Assembly: GCA_023301245.1 (NCBI GenBank)
Contig: JALZUV010000098.1
Coordinates: 1 to 37,824, forward strand
Length of the DNA: 37,824 bases
Origin: Rickettsiales bacterium
GTDB lineage: Bacteria; Pseudomonadota; Alphaproteobacteria; Rickettsiales; JALZUV01
Direction: 5' to 3'
The notes under the pieces were generated by a model. It did not search any database, was not told the DNA's origin, and was given only the letters and a program-made list of their open reading frames with translations. Positions 32,570 to 37,824 of the stretch are shown in pieces (the stretch's first letter is position 1; every line of letters begins with the position of its first letter). The position numbers and the translations under genes were made by a program.

Positions 32570-32793
32570 GACAAAAGCCTATAGGCGCGCTCCCTGACCC
32601 GCTGACTGACTGACCCGTCAAAAATTTTCAAAACCATCCTTAATTTGGGGTGAGGGGAGAAAACCGATAACCATCAACCGCTTAGCCCTAGCCCAATGGG
32701 TGTTAAAACGGGGGTAAAGGGGTCGAATTGAGAGTAAGTCAAACGGTAAGACAGTCAGCGCCGAGCTCTTACGCGCGCGCGATATCGCGCGCG
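32442..32793. repeat. GTAAG-rich region and 20-bp palindrome
   Basis: The pentamer GTAAG or its complement occurs ten times between 32442 and 32772: at 32514, 32518, 32522, 32530, 32734 and 32746 on plus, and at 32442, 32450, 32547 and 32768 on minus. A perfect palindrome CGCGCGCGATATCGCGCGCG lies at 32774-32793. Apart from the doubtful ORF the 32570-32912 stretch holds no gene. A tandem CTGACTGACTGA with flanking GACCCG is at about 32580-32605. The region could be an origin or packaging site. Confidence 0.55.
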
Positions 32794-32851
32794 ACTATCA
32801 CGCGCGCGGGCGAGTGCGTATAAATTAAATTACATATTTGTATTTTATCGC

Positions 32852-32868
32852 TTGTAATTACCTTACAA
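32852..32868 (+). promoter_or_regulatory. Operator-like repeat upstream of ardC
   Basis: TTGTAA-TTACC-TTACAA is a 6-bp inverted repeat with a 5-base spacer, in AT-rich DNA 44 bases before the ardC start, beside a second small one (TACA-AATC-TGTA, 32865-32876). The promoter for the rightward operon is probably here, but no convincing -35/-10 pair can be picked. Confidence 0.45.
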
Positions 32869-32912
32869 ATCTGTATGGTATTTATATCAACAACCCTAAC
32901 GGAGATTACCAA

Positions 32913-33812
32913 ATGACCAAAACAGACCTATATCAGGACGTTACAGACCGCATTATTGCCCAAATGGAAAAGGGCGTATTACCCTGGGCACGGCCTTGGA
33001 GCGCAGACAAAGCGCCTTTCGACTTCCCAAACAACGCCGCAACAGGGAACCACTATAGCGGGATTAATATTCTATTGCTTTGGGACGCGCAGCTCGAGGG
33101 CGAGCATTCAACGCATAGCTGGCTTACATATAAGCAAGCGCAGAGCCTCGGCGGCAATGTGCGCAAGGGCGAGCGCGGCTCTACTGTCTGCTATGCCAGC
33201 ACATTTACACCCCAAAAAGAAAAGACCGCCGCCGCGCAGGAAGGCCGCGACGCGCGGGCGATTGGCTTCCTAAAGCGTTACACGGTCTTTAACGCTGACC
33301 AATGCGACGGCCTAGGCGATAAATTCACGCCTGCCGAGCCCATGCCAGAGCGGGAAATGATACCCGCTGCAGAGGCCGTGATTGCCGCAACGGGTGCGGA
33401 TTTTCGTCACGGCGGCAATAAAGCATTCTACAGCCCTTTTCATGACTTCATCCAGACGCCGCACCAACAAAAATTTGATGACCAGATAAATTATTACCGC
33501 ACGGCCTTTCATGAGCTCGGCCACTGGACAGGCCATAAGAGCCGCCTAGACCGCGATTTAAAAAACGGCTTTGGTTCTAAAGACTATGCGCGTGAAGAAT
33601 TGATAGCTGAAATGAGCGCCGCTTTTAGCTGCGCGCGGCTCGGCATTACGCCAACCGTCCGCCATGCTGACTATCTGGGGTCATGGCTTAAGGTTTTGAA
33701 AGAGGATAAGCGGGCGATATTTAAAGCCGCGTCTATGGCGTCTAAAGCTACAGCCTTTGTCATGCAAGACACGCCAAAGGACCACGCGCAGCCTCTACAG
33801 CAAGCCGCCTAG
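32913..33812 (+). CDS. ardC: ArdC-like antirestriction protein
   Basis: 299 aa from the ATG at 32913, chosen because GGAG lies 9 bases upstream and the start region is shared with two later genes. The N-terminal part (MTKTDLYQDVTDRIIAQMEK GV.PW.RPW) is the ssDNA-binding ArdC_N domain; a C-terminal zincin domain follows with FHELGHWTGH (HELGH at 200-204) and the third ligand probably in REELIAEM (Glu229 or Glu233). ArdC proteins bind single-stranded DNA and inhibit host restriction. First gene of a rightward operon next to the terminase region, so it may be an early anti-defence gene. Confidence 0.9.
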   Translation: MTKTDLYQDVTDRIIAQMEKGVLPWARPWSADKAPFDFPNNAATGNHYSGINILLLWDAQLEGEHSTHSWLTYKQAQSLGGNVRKGERGSTVCYASTFTPQKEKTAAAQEGRDARAIGFLKRYTVFNADQCDGLGDKFTPAEPMPEREMIPAAEAVIAATGADFRHGGNKAFYSPFHDFIQTPHQQKFDDQINYYRTAFHELGHWTGHKSRLDRDLKNGFGSKDYAREELIAEMSAAFSCARLGITPTVRHADYLGSWLKVLKEDKRAIFKAASMASKATAFVMQDTPKDHAQPLQQAA

Positions 33813-33813
33813 A

Positions 33814-33894
33814 GCCTACCGCTTTGGCGTCGCCTGATTCAGGCGACGCTCTAGCCGTGGACTTAACCGCGATAACCTTAACGGAGATTACCAA
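33814..33894 (+). promoter_or_regulatory. Duplicated 81-nt leader, copy A
   Basis: It runs from 2 bases after the ardC stop to the ATG of the next gene. It holds hairpin GCGTCGCCTGA-T-TCAGGCGACGC (11-bp arms around one base, so about 10 bp can pair), a constant 45-base stretch and the start ACGGAGATTACCAA. 77 of 81 bases match copy B; all four changes are in the hairpin and keep it paired. No T-run follows, so it is not a standard terminator. Confidence 0.85.
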
Positions 33895-34551
33895 ATGACG
33901 CACAGCAGCCAACATAGAGACGCAATTGCATATATTGAAACGCTCGAGCCTGAAAACATGACAGGCTGGATGTATAAAGAATTTGAAACTGTTAGCGGAC
34001 TTATAGAGGGGCAGACCACCCGCGACTATGTAAACAATATGAGCCCTAAAGATTTAGTTAGCTATATTTCACAAAACATTAATGAGCGGCCAATCTTTGC
34101 GGATGTATGGGACATCATGAGTGAGCTTTTACCAGATGCACTCAATCCTAAAAACTACATAGCTACCAAAACAGAGACAATGCAAGACGGGTGGAAATGG
34201 GAGCGCGTCACAGGCGCACAAGACATGAGCGCCGCTCAATTACTTAAAGTATTTAACACAAAAGGCCGCGGCGAGCTTTGCCTGATTTTTGACGAAGGCG
34301 AGACACCTGAATTTACTTTTCAAGAAATGGTAGCGCATATTTTAGAGGGTCTTGAAATTGGATTTCACCCAAATGAAACCAAACCCAAACCAATTGTTTA
34401 TGATTATTTTGTAACTATCACGGAGCACCGCAAGTACAGAATAACAGCGGAAAGCGAGCAAGACGCTATTAACAAAAGCGGCGACTATGCAAGAGACGCT
34501 AATCCAATTTCATATGATTATGACCCTGTAAAAGTGGAGCTTTGCAAATGA
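33895..34551 (+). CDS. Acidic hypothetical protein beside ArdC (218 aa)
   Basis: Not recognised. The N-terminal half is helical; the C-terminal 50 residues (YFVTITEHRKYRITAESEQD AINKS) look like a small alpha/beta module seen in other phage accessory proteins (DpnD/PcfM-like), which is weak. About 37 acidic and 21 basic residues were counted by hand. It has the duplicated leader as its start region and overlaps the next gene by ATGA. A role in anti-defence is inferred from ArdC next to it. Confidence 0.7.
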   Translation: MTHSSQHRDAIAYIETLEPENMTGWMYKEFETVSGLIEGQTTRDYVNNMSPKDLVSYISQNINERPIFADVWDIMSELLPDALNPKNYIATKTETMQDGWKWERVTGAQDMSAAQLLKVFNTKGRGELCLIFDEGETPEFTFQEMVAHILEGLEIGFHPNETKPKPIVYDYFVTITEHRKYRITAESEQDAINKSGDYARDANPISYDYDPVKVELCK

Positions 34552-35066
34552 CACACCCTTTCACACTGGACGATTGCAACGGCGAAAGCCTCGAGCTAAT
34601 CGCGCAGCTCTATGAAGCGGGCGAGCAAATTCAAAAAGACCACTCACGCGGCCTCTACTTTTCAAAGTCTGAATATAAGCTTGCAGGAATGCCCGCGCTA
34701 TATCGCGGCGCAGACGAATGCGCCATGTGGACGCTGTACCGTCTTAAATCACTCTCGAGCGCGCAAATGATAGAACACGGCCTTGACGTCATGGCCGCGC
34801 AGACTGAAATCCGCTGCGCGCCTATGCGCCGCGACCCAAATGATGACAGCTCTACAGCCTGTGACGTGCTCGAGGCCGAATTTTTTGACGTCTACACGGT
34901 TATGATAGACGCCAGCGGCGATACAATTGACGGCCCTACAGTCATAGCCCCCAAAGGTCACATGGATATAGACGTAAGCCTTAAGACAGAGCAAGCCGCC
35001 GCGCGCTATGCGCAAGGCTTACATGAGCTGACAGCGTGGCCGCTCGATTTTGGATTAATGCAATAA
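34548..35066 (+). CDS. Acidic hypothetical protein (172 aa)
   Basis: From the ATG at 34548, which overlaps the upstream stop (ATGA). Not recognised. By hand count it has about 28 acidic against 13 basic residues, with acidic stretches (DPNDDSS, EAEFFD). Strong negative charge beside ArdC could suggest a DNA-mimic, but that is speculation. Coupled to the previous gene, so the two products are probably made in equal amounts. Confidence 0.7.
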   Translation: MTHPFTLDDCNGESLELIAQLYEAGEQIQKDHSRGLYFSKSEYKLAGMPALYRGADECAMWTLYRLKSLSSAQMIEHGLDVMAAQTEIRCAPMRRDPNDDSSTACDVLEAEFFDVYTVMIDASGDTIDGPTVIAPKGHMDIDVSLKTEQAAARYAQGLHELTAWPLDFGLMQ

Positions 35067-35147
35067 GCCTACCGCTTTGGCGTCGCGTGACTCGCGCGAC
35101 GCTCTAGCCGTGGACTTAACCGCGATAACCTTAACGGAGATTACCAA
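35067..35147 (+). promoter_or_regulatory. Duplicated 81-nt leader, copy B
   Basis: Same length and same position relative to a start codon as copy A. The hairpin is GCGTCGCG-TGACT-CGCGCGACGC: relative to copy A one C-G pair becomes G-C, a T-A pair becomes T-G, and a tip base changes. The shared end (TAACGGAGATTACCAA) also precedes ardC without the hairpin. A piece of it, GAGATTACCAA, stands alone at 35521-35531. Confidence 0.85.
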
Positions 35148-35504
35148 ATGACAACAACATTCACAGCGCCGCCATTGCGCAAGGCCGCCCGCAACGCTTT
35201 AAACCTGCCAACCCTAAACGGCATGGGCCGCCCCAAAGGCAAGCCGCCCACAAGCCGCCGCGCAGGCGCAAGTAAAACAGAACTGCGCGACGTGCTAGAG
35301 CATGGTTTTGCCGCTGCTAAAATCCCCTCTCTAATGGCCGCGCTATATCCTGATAGAGATTTTAAATCGCTAGACGCTGACCAGCTCTTTAATATGCTTT
35401 ATGCGGCGAGATGGTGTGACGCGTACAGCCGCGCGCCTAACGAATGGCGCGGCTTGATAACAACAAACACACAAGAGACGCAGGCGCAGCTTATAGCGGC
35501 TTAG
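35148..35504 (+). CDS. Basic hypothetical protein with AT-hook-like motif
   Basis: 118 aa. The N-terminal 45 residues are basic and Pro/Ala-rich with GMGRPKGKPPTSRRAGA, an AT-hook-like motif similar to the one in this phage's TerS (RGRPKGS). The C-terminal half is helical (LRDVLEHGFAAAKIPSLMAA) and unknown. A DNA-binding or packaging-related role is possible. It has leader copy B as start region. Confidence 0.65.
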   Translation: MTTTFTAPPLRKAARNALNLPTLNGMGRPKGKPPTSRRAGASKTELRDVLEHGFAAAKIPSLMAALYPDRDFKSLDADQLFNMLYAARWCDAYSRAPNEWRGLITTNTQETQAQLIAA

Positions 35505-35595
35505 CGGTCGCGGGCGCGGCGAGATTACCAATCAACCACCGCGCCCACGCTGCAGCCCTTCACAGAGCCGCCTAGACCCTATAGAGAGAGACGCT

Positions 35596-35859
35596 ATGAC
35601 AGACAAGACCAAAACAATAGACATTACCCCCGCGCGATATAGAGAGCTCATTAAGATGATGTATGATGACGCGCCTATAACAGCTATATGCGCTGACCTT
35701 GGCATTGGCCGCCCCGCGCATTATGAATTTTTAGAGCGCGGCGTTTTGCGCAGCTCCATAGCCGAGCGCATAGAGACGAAAGCCGCGCAGAAAACGGCGC
35801 AGCTGACCTTGCGCGCCAAGCGGCTCACGCAAATTATAAAAGATATGAACACGGCATAG
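35596..35859 (+). CDS. Small HTH protein (87 aa)
   Basis: Residues about 17-45 (MMYDDAPITAICADLGIGRP, then HYEFLERG) form a helix-turn-helix like those in small terminase subunits and resolvases, followed by a basic helix (KAAQKTAQLTLRAKRLTQII). It may regulate the ArdC operon or bind the DNA repeats nearby. An AGAGAGA site precedes the ATG. Last gene of the rightward operon. The 91 bases before it hold an inverted repeat GGGCGCGG/CCGCGCCC (about 35512-35556) but no gene. Confidence 0.65.
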   Translation: MTDKTKTIDITPARYRELIKMMYDDAPITAICADLGIGRPAHYEFLERGVLRSSIAERIETKAAQKTAQLTLRAKRLTQIIKDMNTA

Positions 35860-35871
35860 GCCGCTAATTTA

Positions 35872-35936
35872 CGGCTAGAGCTTCGATGGCCGATTGCGGC
35901 CACGCGCCCGATCACCGGCTAGAGCTTCGATTGCCG
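35872..35936. repeat. Two 21-bp direct repeats at the convergence point
   Basis: CGGCTAGAGCTTCGAT[G/T]GCCG occurs at 35872-35892 and 35916-35936, 44 bases apart, with one difference. Each can fold by CGGC/GCCG; the second is followed by TTTT on plus, and GGCCG-ATTG-CGGCC overlaps the first. They lie between two convergent operons (gap 35860-36032), so they may work as a bidirectional terminator or a protein binding site. Confidence 0.7.
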
Positions 35937-36032
35937 TTTTGCCTGCAATCAGATCCAGCGACATCAGCAGCGACGCCAACGCGCGCGGCGCTGCGCGATC
36001 GTCAAAGCCCTGCCAGACAGCCCCAAAAATTA

Positions 36033-36317
36033 TTATGAACACTTGCGCGGGCAGCTCGGCCTCGCCGTCACCTGCAGCGGCGCTTCAGTGACGTCACGCG
36101 CGGCGTCTACGGCCGCAGCGCTGCGGTAATGATAACTTGCCTTAACATGCGCCTCAAATTCATCATGAACAATCCCGCACGCGGTCGACATCGCGCGGAT
36201 CTGCGCGGCAAGGCGCGGCGGCAAACCCTCAACCTCGAGCCAACGCGCGAGAGCGGCCTGCGCCGCAGACGCCCTATGCGCGCTGCGGTTTATGTCCCGG
36301 GCATCATCGCGGGTCAT
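36033..36317 (-). CDS. Hypothetical protein at the end of the early operon
   Basis: 94 aa, Ala/Arg-rich and helical (RDINRSAHRASAAQAALARW), not recognised. The ATG overlaps the upstream stop (ATGA). It is the last gene of the leftward operon that begins at 6048 if the molecule is circular. Confidence 0.55.
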   Translation of the reverse strand: MTRDDARDINRSAHRASAAQAALARWLEVEGLPPRLAAQIRAMSTACGIVHDEFEAHVKASYHYRSAAAVDAARDVTEAPLQVTARPSCPRKCS

Positions 36318-36580
36318 TGGTTGTTAACACTCTCTTTTATAGTTAGGCCATGCAAAGGATATTTGTTTTTAAACCCATATCTTTTACGGGTCTCTAAACT
36401 TTCTTGCACCTTATGACCTTTGTAATAATCTAAAGAGGTAGGGCTCATGGCATAAACGGCACCGTGCCTATGTTTTATAATTGCATTATGCGGGCCGTTA
36501 CCACCCGACCATGTAACAACAACCTCTTGGCCTTCATTAAGTTTATAAATTTCATCTGTGGTCAAACATTTATTATTCAT
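36314..36580 (-). CDS. Hypothetical protein (88 aa)
   Basis: Not recognised; VVVTWSGGNGPHNAIIKHRH followed by VYAMSPTSLDYYKG looks like a small beta-barrel, for example an SH3-like fold. AAGGATAG precedes the ATG at good spacing, and it is coupled to the next gene. It is AT-richer than its neighbours, which hints at later gain. Confidence 0.65.
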   Translation of the reverse strand: MNNKCLTTDEIYKLNEGQEVVVTWSGGNGPHNAIIKHRHGAVYAMSPTSLDYYKGHKVQESLETRKRYGFKNKYPLHGLTIKESVNNQ

Positions 36581-36611
36581 TGTCTATCCTTGTTTAAGCG
36601 GTGCTCGCTGC

Positions 36612-36670
36612 GCGCATCCGCTGCGCGGTTACTCTTTCGCTCCGCCCTTATCGGCGCACCCGCTACGCGG
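36612..36670. repeat. REP-like pair of small hairpins
   Basis: GCGCATCCGCTGCGCGG (36612-36628) and GCGCACCCGCTACGCGG (36654-36670) are near-identical 17-mers; each contains CCGC...GCGG that folds over a 3-base loop. They lie in the 97-base space after the methylase gene. Similar to short REP-type elements, or weak terminators without T-run. Confidence 0.65.
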
Positions 36671-36677
36671 GTACGCC

Positions 36678-37376
36678 TTAATCTATGCCCTTCATCACGG
36701 CCGCCAGTAGCGCGAGCTGCTCTGCAGGGCCGCAGGAACTTACTGCGGCCGTCCACCGTTCACATTTTTTCTTTATGCGCCACCGCTCGCGCCTATCCGT
36801 GCCGGCGACAGAATGAAAATGCGGCTCAGCTTCGTCAAAGCTAAGCCACAGAACCTCAAGGCAGGTTTTCTTATGGTGCCGCGTGACATACTCCACACGC
36901 CTAAACCCCATGCCGCTACAGAGCGCCGCATCATAGCTATCATGCGGATAGCCGCTTATCATGACTTGCACATTTTGGTTTTGAAAGAGAAAGACCTGCA
37001 GCCAACGCAGAAACTCAGCATGATCGGCCGCGCTCCAATCATAGCGGCCGTAGCCGCAGCTCATCGTGCGCGTGTCCGGATGATAAGGCAGATCAAAATA
37101 TATTAGAACCTTGCCCATATCCCTAATCTCTAGCTGCGTTTCAAGAACGTCATAAAACGAGCCGCGAAATAACACAGCATGGTCCGGCATATCAGCGCGA
37201 AACTCAGCCAGGACAGCTTTGTTTATCTCAATTCCAATGTCGCGCGGGGAAGGCGGCTTACGGCGCATGACCTGCCCCGAGCCAAGACAGGCCTCGATAT
37301 AAACATCATGGCGCGGCATATGGCCGATGATACGCTGCCAGACGCCAGACTGCCCCTTAGAGCCGAGATATGACAT
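36678..37376 (-). CDS. DNA adenine methylase (Dam/DpnM-like), altered motif IV
   Basis: 232 aa. YLGSKG at the start and motif I IEACLGSGQV (about 27-36) show an alpha-type adenine-N6 methyltransferase; motif IV, normally DPPY, reads DLPY (95-98, in LIYFDLPYHPDT). The codon is CTG, one base away from the CCG of Pro, so it is a recent mutation, an error or a real variant. Downstream strands (VQVMISGYPHDSYDAAL) and TRHHKKTCLEVLW fit the family. It would protect phage DNA from restriction if active. Specificity is unknown. Confidence 0.82.
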   Translation of the reverse strand: MSYLGSKGQSGVWQRIIGHMPRHDVYIEACLGSGQVMRRKPPSPRDIGIEINKAVLAEFRADMPDHAVLFRGSFYDVLETQLEIRDMGKVLIYFDLPYHPDTRTMSCGYGRYDWSAADHAEFLRWLQVFLFQNQNVQVMISGYPHDSYDAALCSGMGFRRVEYVTRHHKKTCLEVLWLSFDEAEPHFHSVAGTDRRERWRIKKKCERWTAAVSSCGPAEQLALLAAVMKGID

Positions 37377-37567
37377 TAGCTAACTATGCCAAATATAATC
37401 GACGCTCCAAAAAGGAACGCCGCAATAAGAATAACGATAAACTTACCGCTTTTAGCCTGGCGGTCCCAAACAAGCTCATTCAGCAGCAAAAAGACAGAGC
37501 CGCCGCAGACGAATAGACCGAATATGACACCAAGAATGTTTAGGAATGTGTCTAGGAGGGTGCTCAT
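37376..37567 (-). CDS. Small two-helix membrane protein
   Basis: 63 aa, two hydrophobic helices (about residues 8-30 and 42-62) with a charged loop NELVWDRQAKSGK between. Not recognised. It overlaps the methylase gene by one base and the upstream gene by four, so it is part of the same operon. The pattern is holin-like but the location is early. Confidence 0.6.
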   Translation of the reverse strand: MSTLLDTFLNILGVIFGLFVCGGSVFLLLNELVWDRQAKSGKFIVILIAAFLFGASIIFGIVS

Positions 37568-37824
37568 TTATAGAGCCTCCTAACTTCAACAACACAAAAA
37601 AGAATGCCAGACAGGCTAAGCGACAACCACCAAGAGATAGCGACATAAACCTGCCAAATCTGCAAACCCTGCTCATAAATACTGTAAAGCGTTTTTATGT
37701 TTATCACGGAAAAGAAGAAATATCCCATGCCCAAAAAACTCAGTAAAAAGCCGCGAATAACTGCAATCCACACTGTCCGCCCCCACTTATAATTTTTGCG
37801 CTGTGTTTTTAATTCCGTATCAAC
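37564..37824 (-). CDS. Membrane protein, continues across the circle junction
   Basis: The frame is open to the right edge. In the window it gives 86 residues beginning VDTELKTQRKNYKWGRT, with two hydrophobic helices (GFLLSFLGMGYFFFS and ISWWLSLSLSGILFCVV). If base 37824 is joined to base 1, ten further codons (MRSPFDLQIK) lead to an ATG at positions 28-30 inside the ssb end, giving 96 aa. No family is recognised. An internal GTG at 37773 would make a shorter protein. Confidence 0.6.
   Translation of the reverse strand, partial: VDTELKTQRKNYKWGRTVWIAVIRGFLLSFLGMGYFFFSVINIKTLYSIYEQGLQIWQVYVAISWWLSLSLSGILFCVVEVRRLYK

Noticed and set aside
32570..32830. CRISPR or tRNA genes in the gene-poor region
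   Set aside because: No regular repeat-spacer spacing and no cloverleaf with T-arm motif GTTCRA were found; only short iterations and the palindrome.
33814..33850. Standard rho-independent terminator after ardC
   Set aside because: The stem is strong, but no T-run follows and the conserved stretch leads straight into the next start codon.
35894..36091. Plus-strand open frame of 65 codons after the HTH gene
   Set aside because: It covers the direct repeats and the end of a coupled minus-strand gene, has no ribosome-binding site, and its composition (MRPRARSPARAS) is that of a GC-rich shadow frame.

Overview
The window looks like one complete, circular genome of a temperate podovirus (short-tailed phage) of an alphaproteobacterium. 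Three things point to the host: a 48-nt copy of the 3' half of an alphaproteobacterial-type tRNA-Phe(GAA) next to the integrase gene (a phage attachment site), an alphaproteobacterial-looking SSB, and an XRE regulator of a type common in that class. Two things point to a circular molecule rather than an integrated prophage. Phage genes lie on both sides of the attachment site. The last gene on the minus strand (37564 onward) also runs off the right edge and, read across the junction into position 1, stays open until an ATG at positions 28-30, inside the end of ssb.

Layout. (1) 1-6048, minus: a tightly overlapping early operon with a Cro-like protein, small hypotheticals, a Toprim primase, a P-loop helicase/ATPase, a DUF3850 (PUA/ASCH-like) protein and SSB. 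Across the circle junction it continues into two membrane proteins, a DNA adenine methylase and two small genes (36033-37824). (2) 6049-9312, plus: the lysogeny module with an S24-type repressor, a 55-aa protein, an XRE regulator, an excisionase-like protein and a tyrosine integrase. (3) 9500-9800: terminators for both strands around attP, with five arm-type repeats flanking the tRNA-Phe core. (4) 9826-32330, minus: the late operon in reverse coordinate order, from TerS, TerL, portal, scaffold, major capsid protein, tail tubular A and B, a gp13-like GNAT protein and gp14/15/16-like ejection proteins to the tail fibre adaptor, tailspike, holin-endolysin fusion and Rz/Rz1 spanins. (5) 32440-32912: a repeat-rich non-coding region with GTAAG iterations, a 20-bp palindrome and an operator-like repeat. 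(6) 32913-35859, plus: a separate operon of ArdC antirestriction protein and four unknown genes, in which three genes share the same translation-start region and two share an 81-nt leader. The hairpin of that leader differs between copies only by changes that keep it paired.

How it works together. The virion is built on the T7 plan (connector, tail tubes, gp13-16-like internal proteins, gp17-like adaptor), but I see no RNA polymerase and no DNA polymerase, so transcription and synthesis must rely on the host, with phage primase, helicase and SSB recruiting it. Lysogeny uses the repressor/Cro switch and site-specific integration into tRNA-Phe. The ArdC operon reads away from the terS region and may act early against host restriction. 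The strongest candidates for something undescribed are the duplicated covarying RNA leader with its acidic unknown proteins beside ArdC, the holin-endolysin fusion, and the SSB-like C-terminal tip on the helicase.
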